A DNA stretch of 64,000 bases from Garcia nutans. Its lineage: Eukaryota; Streptophyta; Magnoliopsida; Malpighiales; Euphorbiaceae. Positions 31,101 through 43,850 of the stretch are shown here, in pieces. The notes beneath the pieces were generated by a model. The model was not told the origin of the DNA. It worked only from the letters and a program-made list of their open reading frames with translations, and did no database searches. Made by a program: the position numbers and the translations under genes. The stretch lies in NCBI GenBank assembly GCA_947685225.1, contig CANTUV010000055.1:10365501-10429500 (forward strand), in the 5' to 3' direction. Positions within the stretch are counted from its first letter, which is position 1, and each line of letters opens with the position of its first letter.

Positions 31101-32816
31101 AAGTAAATAAATAAATATTTTTATTGTCGCTTCAACTTGACATATTAGGATGCCAAATTTAAATAAATTAATGAAAAATAAAAATATAAAGATATTGAGA
31201 GATCAAAGTTTTTTATAATATAATAATTCATTTGATTTAAATGAAAAGTTTAAAACATCGGGATTGCATATTAAATTGACTATCAGTTTTTAACAAAATG
31301 TCCTATTGCAATTTTTCATTTTCTAGTTTTCTCTTTTTCTTTTTAATTTTTCAAATTTTTATTTTTTAACTATTTTCAAATTAAATAAAAAAATAAAAAA
31401 GTCTATAAGAATTAAAGTGGAAAATAAATTGTTATATTTTTTTAAAAGCTTGTTTTTTGTTTAGAAAATAACTAAAAATAGTTTTATAAAATTGAACTAT
31501 CAACTAATGGTGCACTCATTTATATTCTAGATTTTTAGTTTTTTTAAATAAAAAACCATTTTCAATTTTTTTTTGTATTTTTTAAAAACTTGTTTTATGT
31601 TTTTTAAAACTATATTATAACCATTAAAATTTTAATTGTTAAAAAATAAAGAAATAATTTTTTAGAAAAAAACAAAATTCAAAAACTGACTTTTACAATA
31701 AATAAAAATATTATATTGACATACATTGTCTTATATTCGAAAAAAAGAGTTTTATCGATATAAAATGTTTAAAGCTAAAACTCTCAAAATCATATTTTAT
31801 GTATTCATATTTAGCATGAAAATAGTTTTTATTTAATCAGAAAAAATTTAAAACTTAGAAATATTACAGAACGAATTATGGTAAAAAAAAAGCTAAAATC
31901 TAAAAGAAAAACCATTCTGAATGCACACTAAGAGTGGGTTCGGGATAGTTTTTATTTTTTGATTTTAACTTTTTTAAAACCTCATGATGTCGATAACTGA
32001 GGATAGTGATAGATTTAAGTTTGGAGGAGTCAGCTCCAAATTTCAGTGAAGTATATTTTTCTTTTCTATTGCAAGAACTTGTTTCAGTTATTTTTATTTT
32101 CATTTGGATTTTTTTATTGTTATTTGGATATTTTTAATTGGATTGTCTTATGATGAGATATTTTTCACTAAAAAATTTATTTGGCATGTGGATGTATAAT
32201 TTTTATGTTGCTTTAATTAAGTGCTTGAATGATTGACTTTGCAATCCATCAATAATTGTATGCAATTCAATGATGCTAATAATTATGATATACTTAAATT
32301 TTCTCTTAAAATTTTAAAATTTTAGTTAAAGATTTGGTGAAGTACTATATTTTATGGAATTTGAAATGAATGAGTCCTTTATTTTAGTTAAAAGTAATCA
32401 ATTGTATATGTTTGCTAAAATAACTCATACTCTTTTGACATTTATTTTAGATTATTTAAAGCCTAAGCCTAAAACATGTTTAAAAGAAAGAATTTTTGAG
32501 GAAAAATTGAACATTGCTAAGTAGAGAGAAAAATGATTTAAGTGCTATTTGTTGAGTGAAATTCTTATATCTACCTTATTTAAATATTGCTACTAGTCAC
32601 CCCCTTTGAGCCAAAATTGAATATATTTATTTTAGTTCGTTGTTCTTGTTTTAAGTAACCCTATTTACTACCTATATGGGTTCGTTATCTATTGAGGGAT
32701 TTCTTGTTGTAAAATATATAAAGATTCGAGTTGAAGATAGAGAGTAATTCTATATTATTGCCATCGCAAATTAAGGGCTCATAAAATTTTAAGTTTAGGA
32801 GAAAAATTAAAAAATT

Positions 32817-32852
<36 letters not shown>

Positions 32853-34910
32853 AAATAAACACTCAAAGAGTGAAAATAAAATCGCCACCCAAGTATATCA
32901 ATACAAGGAGTCTAAGCAAAAATTGAAGAAGAAGTCACTCTCCAGAAATTTAAATAAGAAGCAATTATAAAGAAATTTGCAATCAGAAGATTCTCAATAG
33001 ATGACAAACCTGTGTAAAGTTAATTAGCATCATTTTAGCCTTAAACTTTATTAGGCCCATTACAAGTATTGAAAGACTTTTTAATTTTTCTTGAGTTAAT
33101 AAGGTCTATTAGTGAAGAAAGTTTGATTAAATATACTTATGAGATAAGTGAGTTTCATTTTTAGCTCTAATTGAAATCTTTAATGAGTGCAAAGGGTATG
33201 TGATTATCTGAAGCACAACACCTGATTGTAATTGGCTAACTTATTGAATGAAGGAGGGGAGAATAAAGTAAATACAATTATAAAACTTAATTACAATTGA
33301 TTGTAATTGGCTAACTTGTTGAATGAAGGAGGGGAGAATTGAATAAATACAATTATAAAACTTAATTTATAATTGAATTTTGAAATTTTAACTATTAAAT
33401 TTCTGTATATCAAATTTCTGAGAATATTTGACATATAATGGGACATGTTGTGAAGAATTTTATTCTTGTTGCTTGAGGACAAGCAACAAATTAAATTTAG
33501 GGGAGTTGATAAAATTATATTTTGTATATTTATATTTAATTATTCTAACTACATTTTTATTCTTATCAATTGAATTTAATGTATTTTCTTTGGTGAATTT
33601 AGAATAATTCTATTCGGAAGTATAATTTCACAAAATATGAGTTTTTGGCACAATTTGAGCAAAAAGCGATGGAAACTTATTCCCATGGCCATGCAAATCA
33701 CACTACACGCCCATGATAATCAACTCAAGGCTATTTGAAAGAAAAGAGAAAAAAGAAAGAAGGACCAGAAGGAAAATGAAATCCACGACCATGTAGATCA
33801 GAGTGCACAACCGTGCATATTGAGATGCCTTTGCCTATTGAAGAATTTTCGGAGCTTTGACGTAGTGCAATTATGTAAGGGCATGGGGTCCAATGTGCAC
33901 GCCTATGCCAATCATATAGCAACTGAAATTCTAATTGATTTTTTAAGGATTTTTCCTACAACTATTTTTAAATAGTTTGGAAGGCCTAAAAACTGCCCAA
34001 GAAGTATTTTTTATCAAGTTAGAAGCCCTTCAAACCTCTGTATAAAGAAAAGCCTTCTTCTAAGATTAATCATCCAAGATGTATTCAATTTTCTTTCAAG
34101 CTTTTAAGATTTTCTTTAGAGAGAGAAAAGGAAGCTTAGCCCTTTAAGAAGTTCAAGATTTCCATTCAATCTAAAGAAGACTTCAAGTTTGATTTACTTC
34201 TCTTTGTTTCAATGATTTTAATAGTTTTCTTTAGTTGCTTTGCTATTTTTTTTAATTATGTGCAACTAAACCCTAAATTAGGGTTAGACTATTCTTTGAA
34301 TCATTTATAGAGAACTTCATGACTATTTGATTTAATATTATTTTTTGATTATTTTATTATCTTTTTGTTTTATGCTAATAATTATATGACTAATAATTAT
34401 TTAATTTGAGATATTATGTGATGGAACGAGAGTGAAAACACAATGTTAGTCTAAGAAAATAACAATCTTAAATAGTTTTTACTTAAAGATAAGAAAACAC
34501 TTATGAGGTTGTTTAAAATGTTCTACAAATCTTAGTGAATGGAATTAATTTTTGTGATTACGATAGTAGACATATGAATTAATTTCAATATTAATTTTAG
34601 ATCTTAAGAGAGACTAAAACTTAAATTAGAAAAATTCAACCAATAATCAAAGAAAGAATGAAATTGGATTAAAATCCTAAAAAATTCATAGATAATCAAT
34701 TGAAGAAGTCTAACCCTAAATTTTTAATCATAAGAGTTAAAATTAAATACACTTAGTTTAGTTTGATTAAAACCCTAGAAAATCTATAGATAATTAATTA
34801 AAGAAGTCTAACCCTAAATTTTTAATCATAAGAGTTAAAATTAAATACACCTAATTTAGTTTGATTAGTTTAATTAAGAATTTAAAATAATCTTTGTATT
34901 CCAAATAATA
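31101..34910 (+). mobile_element. Ty3/gypsy 3'-end remnant, block copy A
   Basis: A 3.8-kb non-coding block repeated at 40085-43850. Near its middle it has the pattern I know from the 3' ends of plant Tat/Athila-type elements: TTGCTTGAGGACAAGCAAC, then the purine tract AATTTAGGGGAGT (33494-33506), then an LTR start TGATAAAAT (33507). The LTR-like part holds CATGGCCATGCAAATCACA and CACGCCCATG words common in such LTRs. No pol frame remains. Copy A has two private tandem duplications (about 33228-33365 and 34680-34850). A (GA)n microsatellite is at 32818-32849. Lineage is inferred from these motifs only. Confidence 0.6.
32818..32849. repeat. (GA)n microsatellite
   Basis: About 16 uninterrupted GA units, with a shorter counterpart in block copy B (about 41906-41933). 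Confidence 0.9.
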
Positions 34911-35113
34911 TTTAAATCATCCGATTTATTGTTAAGCCTTGGTCGTGATCGCGGTTTCCCACTCTCACCGTTTCTCTCATATAGGATTTTTCAAAGTAAA
35001 GCCTCACCTTTGCCCCCTTCACCCTCTCTGTCTCTTTCTCTCGTGCCACTCGGAGTCGACCTGATGAGTGTCGTCGGAGGCTGGAGGCTAATCGCTGACA
35101 CTATGGCAGCACT
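34911..35113. other. Short GC-richer segment private to copy A
   Basis: About 200 bp noticeably richer in G+C than its surroundings, with CT-rich runs and an open frame from 34929 to 35132 (67 codons, serine- and proline-rich, no domain). It replaces the 2.85 kb that separates the gypsy remnant from the KNL2-like fragment in copy B. It could be a 5' UTR or promoter piece; I do not recognise it. Confidence 0.4.
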
Positions 35114-35189
35114 GCATTGTTTTCATATGTGAACAGTCTTTCTTTAGCCAAATCTCTTTTTTTTTTTGGATCTTTATCAATTTAAAAGG

Positions 35190-35501
35190 AAGATAAACAA
35201 AAAGGAAAACAGAGCGGGTAGCAGGAGAAGCCCAGAAGACTCATCGTGTTCGCGTTGTCAATTTGATCGGAAACCCATCATTCAAGCTTCTTACTTGTCT
35301 CTCAAATCTGTAAAAGTTTAGCCTTTATCTTTCTTTTTACCCTTTGTTGTTCTGGTGTTACTGAAGTACTTGTTTGCTAATTCTTTGTTCTGGTTGTTGA
35401 TTCTGTTGTTATTTTGGGTTTTTGCAGCTGTTATTGCACGATTGGTGGCTGGTTAAGGTTGAGGGCAAGGGAATTGCTGTTGCTGGATTTGCTTCAACAG
35501 A
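35190..35501 (+). pseudogene. KNL2-like 5' gene fragment (start of SANTA domain), copy A
   Basis: Exon-like segment one ends at 35309 with a GTAAAAG donor (translation SQFDRKPIIQASYLSLKS). Segment two (35428-35501), after TTTGCAG, reads LLLHDWWLVKVEGKGIAVAG and ends at GTATTATTT. DWWLVK followed by a KG-x-AVAGF stretch resembles the opening of the SANTA domain of plant KNL2, which helps load centromeric histone H3. The exons join in phase 0. No later exon follows, because copia element 5 begins at 35830. No ATG fits the first segment in this copy. A 5' fragment, not a working gene; the KNL2 assignment is from motif memory. Confidence 0.5.
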
Positions 35502-35829
35502 GTATTATTTATTTACTTATTTACTGTTCAACCCTAAGTGCCTCTGCTGCCGATATTGAAAAAAATTCAAGACCAAATTGGGTATGATTGAATTGTGATA
35601 AAGGAATTTAGCCATAAGTATATAGTTTGTGACTACTTGCGAATGAGAAGCCAATAAATATTTTAGGCAAGTTGAGAACTTTTTGGTAAAATTTCACATT
35701 CTATTTACACAAGGTGCGAATTGATCATTTCTGATTATAGCTGCAATCTACTACAAAAGATTATGTCGATGTGTTCTTTTGTTCTCTGGTTGTGTTTAAA
35801 TAAGATTTATAATATATCTGACTCCCTTT

Positions 35830-36065
35830 TAATACAGATATTATTTGCTTCTTGGTCCACGTTGGTTAACATCTGTTGACTGAGTGGTTATAGGTTAGTT
35901 ACAGCTGTTAGAGTTTACAACTGTATTCTTTGTTAATTGTGTAATTAGTTAGTTAGAGCAGCTGGTTATCTATCATTCAGTGTATATATACATATAGTCT
36001 CTTATAAGTTTCTCTACCAATTCTAATACAATTCATTCGTTCAGTATTCTTCACAAACTTTATCA
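35830..36065 (+). repeat. 5' LTR of copia element 5, copy A
   Basis: 236 bp from TAATACAGATATT to CTTTATCA, nearly identical to 47419-47659 and 57287-57522. It is preceded by CCTTT exactly as in copy B, so both copies share one insertion event. A degraded primer site (TATCAGAGCT) follows at about 36069. Confidence 0.85.
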
Positions 36066-36184
36066 TCGTATCAGAGCTTTCAGCTCTCGCTTGTTTTTTT
36101 TTTTTTCCAATTGCAGTAAAATCAGTAAAATCCCTGATTCTTTGAAATCTTATTTTCAACGATCAGATCACAAATCATGATTAT

Positions 36185-39005
36185 GGAGCCATTACCAAGC
36201 ATAAACAAAGTTTTTCACTTGCTGTGCAACACTAGAGGCAAGTAGGGTCTGTTATTGGCAAGATTGCAGACAAGTGTGATCAGCTGCATCTACATACCAA
36301 TTAGGCCAACCAGATGGGAATTCTCAGGGTAATGGTTCTTTTCAAAGAAGAACTTATAATACTAATCAGCAGATAAGCCAGGCTACAAGAAGACCCTTTA
36401 ATAACAACAGCCTAACAACAAAACCTGTGTGCACTTTCTGTGGCTATAGTGGCCATAGCATTGATGTCTGTTACCAGAAACATTGGTATCCCCTAGGTTT
36501 TAAGCTAAAGCCAAGAAAGTTGGCTAATCAAGTTGAGAGATTCGGTGAAGACACGCAAGAAAATGCTGCTACTTATGAGAATGTTTTTAATAATCCTGAT
36601 CTTTTGGACACTAGCAAGAACTCCTTAAATGCATCACCAACTGGTTTTCAAGGAACTGATTTCAATAAGATGGCTTTGACTCAAGAACAAGTTTCACAAT
36701 TAATGAACCTCCTTCAACATTCTGTCACCATAACTAGTAACTCCAAAATAAACATTGTTATTGCATCTTATGTACCTAATACCACTCAACATTCACAAGG
36801 TAAACACTATGTTCTTGTCTCACCGTACCAAATGCACAAAATCAGACCTGGATCATTGACTTAGGGGCCACGGATCACATTATTGACTTAGGGGCCACAG
36901 ATCACATTATTTGCAGCAAAGCCTATTTTCTTCTTGCACATCAGTATCAAATGTCTTTGTCCATTTACCTAACAACAACGAAATTATGGTCACACATAGG
37001 CACCATATCTGCAGACTTTATACTTACTGATGTCCTTGTACCAAGTTTCAATTTCAATCTTATTTCTGCAAGCTCACTTCTACTAAAGATTTTTGCCTTA
37101 TATTACATCTTGATTCTTGTTTTATCCAGAATTTCAAATGCTTGAGGATGATTGGCTTAGCTAAGAAACTCCATGGTCTTTATCAGTTGGTTCATCCACA
37201 ACCAAGATTCCCTGTTTCATCGAGTTTCATTGTACAAAATTCATTTGTTAATTCTGTTTCATCTTCTGAGTTGTGACATGTAAGACTTGGCCACTTATCT
37301 GTACCAAAATTGAAATTACTCCAAAATGTAGACTCCAATATCAATTTTTCTGAAATAAAACACTCTGAGGTTTGTCATTTGTCAAAACAAAGAAAGCTTC
37401 ATTTTTCTCTTAGCACATCAACTATACCTAATCCTTTTAATCTAATCCACATGGATATTTGGGGACCTATAAAACTATACCTAATATTTTTTGTCTGTTG
37501 TTGATGACAAAACTCGTTTCACTTGGATCTTTCACTTAAAACTAAAGTCAGAAGCCAGGCCTATTGTCCAAAACTTTGCACAGTTTCTTCAAACTCAATT
37601 CAACTCCACAATCAAAACTATTAGAACTAATAATGGCTTGGAGTTTCACATGCTACAATTCTATCCTTCCAAGGGTATCATTCATTAAACCAGAAAGCAA
37701 ACACCAACATATTCTTAATGTGGCCAGAGAGCTTAGATTTCAGTCTTTTTTACCTCTATCTTTTTGGTCAGATTGTGTTTCTCATGCAATTTACATCATT
37801 AACAGAATTCCCTCTCATGTCATTGACAATTTCACTCCATTTCAACTTCTTTACAGTCACAAATCAGATTTTTCAACGCTAAAGGTCTTTGGCTGTTTTG
37901 GATATGCTTCAACCATGTGCTTCTGTTTTCTTACGATATCCTCCTCATACGGATGGATTTAAACCTCTCAATCTCCAAACAAATGTTGTGTTTATTTCAG
38001 GGAATGTTGTCTTTCATGAAAGTATTTTTCCTTCCAAAACTTCATCTGTTCATAGTACTCAACCTCAAACATGTGATCCTGTGCTTCCTGTTTCCATATC
38101 CTTAGATCCATCCTCAGAACAAAATCTTCTAACTCCACAAAATTCAGAAACCCACAACACTATTACTCCTATACCTATAAATGATGACCGTAATGTTTCA
38201 TCAGCTACTGACCAAGCCAATATTTGTCCAACCACACAACATACTAACTCACCTCAACATGATAACCCAAGAAGGTCCACAAGATCTAGACAAACACCTA
38301 CATACCTTAAAGACTATCACTGTAGCTTGGCTACCACACAATCAGACCTACAAACTAAGCCTCACTCAACATATATCCCACATAATTTAGTTTCTGTTGT
38401 GTCCTGTGATCGTTTATCCCATCCTCATAAGGCTTTTTCAGTCCAAATAACAATAATAGAACCAAAGAACTATACTGAAGCTACCAAACATGAATGCTGG
38501 AGAAGATCCATGGATGTTGAGATTTCTGCATTACAAGCTAACAATACATGGGTTCTTATGGGACTTCCACCTAATAAGAAACTATAGGTTGCAAGTGGGT
38601 TTACAAAATAAAGTATAAGGTAGATCGATCTGTGGAAAGGTGCAAAGCCAGGTGTGTAGCCAAAGGCTACCCTCAACAATATGGTATTGATTTCTTGGAC
38701 ACTTTTTCACCAGTTGCAAAAGGACTACTGTGAGGTTACTTCTTTCAGTTGCAGCAGCAAAAGGTTGGCTTCTTCACCAGTTTGACATCAACAATGCATT
38801 TCTTCATGAAGATTTACATGAAGAAGTGTATATGCAACTTCGTCAAGGTTTCACTGCAACCTCTCCTGGTCAAGTATGTATGCTTTTATTGTATAGTTTG
38901 AAGCAAGCTAGTGGGCAATGGAATGCTAAGCTCACAGATTCTTTGATTAGTCAAGGTTTTAAGCAATTAACTGCAGATTCTTCACTGTTTCTGAAATCTT
39001 CTAGT
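36185..39005 (+). pseudogene. Broken gag-pol of copia element 5, copy A
   Basis: Fragments in several frames: zinc knuckle CTFCGYSGHSIDVC (36433), pre-integrase LSTSTIPNPFNLIHMDIWGP (ending about 37470), integrase core VVDDKTRFTWIF with TNNGLEF where the catalytic Asp is expected (Asn here), LSFWSDCVSHAIYIINRIPS, and reverse transcriptase DINNAFLHEDLHEEVYMQL up to KQLTADSSLFLKSS. A local duplication of GACTTAGGGGCCACRGATCAC occurs near 36857-36905. Frameshifts and stops exclude function. Confidence 0.85.
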
Positions 39006-40084
39006 TGCTTTTATCAGGCTTACTTGATAAAGACTTAATTAAATCCATAAAATTAAAATAAAACAAGTTCAATATATAAATAAAGATTTCCTCTCAAAGA
39101 ATGATAGAAATGTTTCTGTGAATTTATGAACGCAAATATAAAATCAATAGAAATTCAAATACCAATCTCAATCAATGCAATAATAATAATAATAATAATA
39201 ATAACAACAAAATAAATAACAAATTAAATCAAGAAAAAAGATTTAGAATAACATGTGAATTTGTGGATTGAAGCACGCCAAATTGCGTTGTCCTTTGAGA
39301 GGAAATGGTCCGTCTGCACCGAGTATTGATTAATCACGTCCCTCTCGCAAGATACTTCAACCCGTCGGAATTCTCTTGTGCAGCTAAAAATTCCCGAACT
39401 GATTATTCTTAATGCTAAAAAAAAATTTAATGTTTAATAGTAATTAATTAAAGATTCTGAGTTTTGTGAGAGGTGTTGGTGTTTTTCATGTAATCAGAAT
39501 TGAAAAAGCAATTAGACAGCAATAGGGTGGACTTCTTTTCTTGATTGGAATTATACAATAATAAGATGATAAAGTAAACTTGTTTCTTTGTGAACTGGTC
39601 CTTGTTTTTCTCCCGTAAAACAATGTTTATATATTTTAAAATATAAACATGAAGTGATCATGTTACAAGATAATGTTAACTCAATTTTTAGGCTAAAAAT
39701 TAGATAAGTTACTGGAGAAAAAATAGGCCAAATATCCCAATAACAAGAACTTTTTCGGAAAGCAAAAAACCAACTAAAGATATTCATTCTATAATTTAGG
39801 AACTAAACTTTACCAATTCAAAATGAATTAAATTTTTTAATCAAGAAATATGTAACAGATTTATCTTATTACTAATAAATTGGGTACAGGAAGTAGGAAT
39901 AATTAAAGAAGAAGTTGAGGGTTGTGGTGTTTCCATGATGAGAGGACTTCTCTTTTGGGCACTAGTGGACCAATTTCTATCTGGAATCATTGATGTACAT
40001 ATTAGTGGGTTTCTAACTTTCAAAGAGCAATTATTCAATTTACAAAGTTACAGGATTAGTGCTGAGCAAAACTGCAAGGATAAA
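39006..40084. other. Unassigned segment between the two composite blocks
   Basis: Unrelated to copy B. Holds an (AAT)n microsatellite (39178-39203) and a less AT-rich patch near 39260-39410. From about 39842 to 40090 one + frame stays open for some 80 codons (includes SMMRGLLFWALVDQFLSG), with no family I recognise. Nothing else supported. Confidence 0.4.
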
Positions 40085-41902
40085 AAGTAAATAAATAAAT
40101 ATTTTTATTATCACTTCAACTTGACATATTAGGATGCCAAATTTAAATAAATTAATGGATATGAAAAATATAATGATTTTTAGAGATCAAGGTTTTTTAT
40201 AATATACTAATTCATTTGATTTAAATGAAAAGTTTAAAATATCGGGATTAAAGATTAAATTGCCTATGAGTTTTTAACAAAATGTCCTATTGCAATTTTT
40301 ATTTCCTAGTTTTCTCTTTTGTTTTTTAATTTTTCAAATTTTATTTTTTAACTATTTTCAAATTAAATAAAGAATAAAAAAAGTCTATAAGAATAAAAGT
40401 GAAAAAAAACTATTATATATATATTTTTTAAAATACATGTTTTCTATTTAAAAAACAACTAATAATAGTTTTATAAAATTTAACTATTAACTAATGGTGT
40501 ATTTGTTTAGATTCTAGATTTTTTGTTTTTTTGTTTTTTCAAAATAAAAAGCCATTTTCAGTATTTGTTTTGTATTTTTTAAAAACATGTTTTATGGTTC
40601 TTAAAACTATATTATAATCATTAGAATTTTAATTGTTAAAAAATAAATAAATAAATTTTAAAAAAAAACAAACATCAAAAACTAACTTTTACGATAAATA
40701 AAAAAAGTTTTATTGATATAAAATATTTTATCTTAAAAAAGAGTTTTATCGATATAAAATGCCTTTTCAAAATTAAAACTCTCAAAATCATATTTCATAT
40801 ATTTCGTTTTTAGCATAAAAATAGTTTTTATTTAATCAGAAAAATATAAAACTTAAAGATATTACCGAATGCATTTTGATTTTTTTCTTTAAAAAAAGCT
40901 AAATCTAAAAAAATCATTCTGAACTCACCCTAAGGGTGAGTTCGGGATAGTTTTTATTTTTTTATTTTAATTTTTTTTAAAACCAAATAATATAAATAAC
41001 TGAGGATAGTGGTAGTTTTAAGTTTGTGGGAGTTAGCCTTAAATTTCAGTGAAGTATCTTTTTCATTTCTTTTGCAATAACTTATTTCAATTATTTTTAT
41101 TATTATTTGGATATTTTTTAATTGGATTGTTTTATGCGGGGATATTTTTCACTAAAATATTTATTTGGCATGTAGATGGATAATATTTACTTTGCTTTTA
41201 ATTAAGTACTTGAATACCACCGAGCATATAGATCAATTGATAAGGGAGTATTCTAGCTTAACTAGAGGTTTCGAGTTCAATTTCCTAGGTATGTAGCTGG
41301 GTTTGAACTTGGTAGGGAGAGATTTACTGCCCTTGTGGATGATTTATACCAAAAAAAATTAAGTGCTTGAATAATTGACTTTGTAATCGGTCAATAATTG
41401 TATGTAATTCAATGATGGGAATAATTAAGATATACTTAAATTTTATCTTAAAATGTTAAAATTTGAGTTAAAGATTTCGTGAAACACTGTATTTTATAAA
41501 TTTTGAAATAAATGAGTTCTTTATTTTAGTGAAAAGTAATTAATTATATATACTTACTTAGAAATGACTCTTACTCTTTTGACATTTAGTTTAGATAATT
41601 TAAAGCCTAAGCCTGAAACATATTTAAAAGAATTTTTAAGACGAAATTAAACCTTGCTAAATATGGATAAAAATGATTTAGGTGTTATTTTTTGAGCTAA
41701 ATTCTTATATCTTATTTAAACATTGCCACTAATCACCCCCTTTGAGCCAAAATTAAATATATTTATTTTAGCTTATTGTTATTGTTTTAAGTAACCCTAT
41801 GTAAAATATATGAAGATTCGAGTTGAAGATGGAGAGTAATTCTATGTTATTGCCGTCGCGAATTAAGAACTCATAAAATTTTAAGTTTGGAAGAAAAATT
41901 AA

Positions 41903-41933
<31 letters not shown>

Positions 41934-43850
41934 AGTAAATACACACTCAAAGAGTGAAAATAAAATCCCCACTCAAGTATATCAATACAAGGGGTCTAAG
42001 CCGAAATTAAAGAAGAAGTCACTCTCTAGAAATTTAAATAAGAAACAATTATGAAGAATCAAACTATTCTCAATAGATGATGAACTTGTGTAAAGTTAAT
42101 TAGCATCACTTTAGCCTTAACTCTTTTAGGCTCATTACAAGTTTTAAAAGATTTTTAAATTTTTCTTGAGTTAATGAGGTTTATTAGTGGAGAAAATTTG
42201 ATTAAACATATGTATAAGATAAAAGAGTTTCTTTTCAAGCTTATTTGAAATCTTTAATGAGGGTAGAGGGTATGTGCCTATCTGAAGTGTAATAATTTAT
42301 TGTAATTGGCTAACTTATTGGATGAAGGAGGGGGAATGAAGTAAGTACAATTATAAAACTGAATTTAAAATTGAATTTTGATTTTTTAACTATTTAAATT
42401 TATGTAAATGAAAATTCTGAGAATATTTGATATATAATGAGGCATGCTGTGAAGAATTTTATTCTTGTTGCTTGAGAACAAGCAACGAACTAATAAGTTT
42501 AGGAGAGTTGATAAAATCATATTTTGCATATTTATATTTAATTATTCTAACCGCATTTTTATTCTTATCAATTGAATTTAATATCTTTTCTTTGGTAATT
42601 TAATGTCTTTTCTTTGGTGAAGTTAGAATAATTCTATTTGAAAGCGTATTATCACAAAATATGAGTTTTTGGACAATAAGGGCAAGAAGTGATGGAAAAT
42701 CAAGAGAAACTGAGATGCAATACAAAAAGGAGTAAATGAGTAAAGAGCAGAAGAAAAATTATTCGCATGGCTATGCAAATCACATTGCATGCCCGTGGGA
42801 ATCAACTCAAGGGTGCTTGAAAGAAAAGAGGAGAAAGAAAGAAGGGCTAAAAGGAAAATGAACTCCACGACTCTGTATGTTAGAAGTGCACAGCCGTGCA
42901 TATTGAGACGTCTCTACCTATTGAAGAATTTGTCGAGTTTTAATGTAATGCAATTATGCAAAGGGTATGGGGTCTAGTATGCACTATTGTGCGATTGATC
43001 TGGCAGCTGAAATTCTTGATTTCTTAAGGTTTTCCCTAAAAACTGCCCACGAAGTATTTCTTATCAAGTTAGAAGACCTCCAAACCTCTGTATAAAGCAA
43101 AGCCTCCTTCTAAGATTAATTATACAAGATTTATTCAATTTTCTTTTATGCTTTCAAGATTTTCTTTGGAGAGAGAGAAGGTGGCTTAGCCCTTTGAGAA
43201 GTTTAAGATTTCCATTCAATCCAAAGAAGACTTAAGTTTGATTTACTTCTTTTTATTTCAATGTTTTTAATAGTTTTCTTTAGTTTCTTTGCTAGTTATT
43301 TTTTAATTATGTATAACTAAATCCTAAATTAGGATTAAACTATTCTTTGAATCATATATAGAGAACTTCATGACCATTTGATTTAATAACATTTTTTCTT
43401 GACTATTTTGTTATCTTTTTGCTTATAATAATAATTATTTGATTTGAGATATTGTATAATGGAACGAGAGTGAAAATATAATATTAGTCTAAAAAATAAT
43501 TTAAAGTAGTTTTTACTTAAAGATAAGAAAAATATTTAGAAGGTTATTTAAAAGGTACTCACAAATCTTAGTGAATTAAATTAATTCTTAAGATCACGAA
43601 AGTAGAAATAAGAATTAACCTCAATACTAGTTTTAGATCTTAAGAGAAGCTAGAACTTAAATTAGGAGAATTCAACCAATAATAAAAAAAAAGAATAAAA
43701 TTGGATTAAAACCCAAGAAAATCCATAGATTATCAATTGAAGAAGTCTAACCTAAGTTTTTAATCATAAGAGTTAAAATTAAATATACATAGTTCAGTTT
43801 GATTAGTTTAATTAAGAATTTAAAATAAACTTTATATTCCAAATAATAAA
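40085..43850 (+). mobile_element. Ty3/gypsy 3'-end remnant, block copy B
   Basis: Counterpart of 31101-34910. The landmark TTGCTTGAGAACAAGCAAC, purine tract AAGTTTAGGAGAGT and LTR start TGATAAAAT (42509) are all present. The LTR-like part probably runs past 43850, since TTGGGACGATACTCAAC (about 43898) resembles the end region of such LTRs. Single copies occur where copy A has tandem duplications. A SINE at 41217-41357 interrupts it. Confidence 0.6.
41217..41357 (+). mobile_element. tRNA-derived SINE with target-site duplication
   Basis: A 141-bp body with an RNA polymerase III A-box-like TAGATCAATTGATAAGG (about 41229-41245) and B-box-like GGTTTCGAGTTCAATTTCC (41267-41285), ending in an A run. 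It is flanked by ATTAAGTACTTGAATA (41201-41216) and ATTAAGTGCTTGAATA (41358-41373). The paralogous site in copy A (about 32217-32232) has a single ATTAAGTGCTTGAATG and no insert, proving the borders. Confidence 0.85.

Larger units (their letters stand above)
35830..39005 (+). mobile_element. Copia element 5, copy A (5'-LTR plus truncated interior)
   Basis: Plus-strand copia relic with LTR, zinc knuckle, integrase and part of reverse transcriptase. Identity to copy B stops within reverse transcriptase (about 39005, after the CTGAAATCTTC phrase), and there is no 3' LTR. Relative to copy B it lacks the first ~0.5 kb of gag. Confidence 0.85.

Noticed and set aside
34929..35132. 67-codon frame in the GC-richer segment as a small gene
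   Set aside because: Serine/proline-rich with CT-run origin, no conserved motif; GC-rich DNA has fewer chance stops. Recorded as a segment only.
39260..39410. Organelle-derived insert, because of less AT-rich, plastid-like text
   Set aside because: I could not match it to any plastid or mitochondrial gene by eye and no border is visible.
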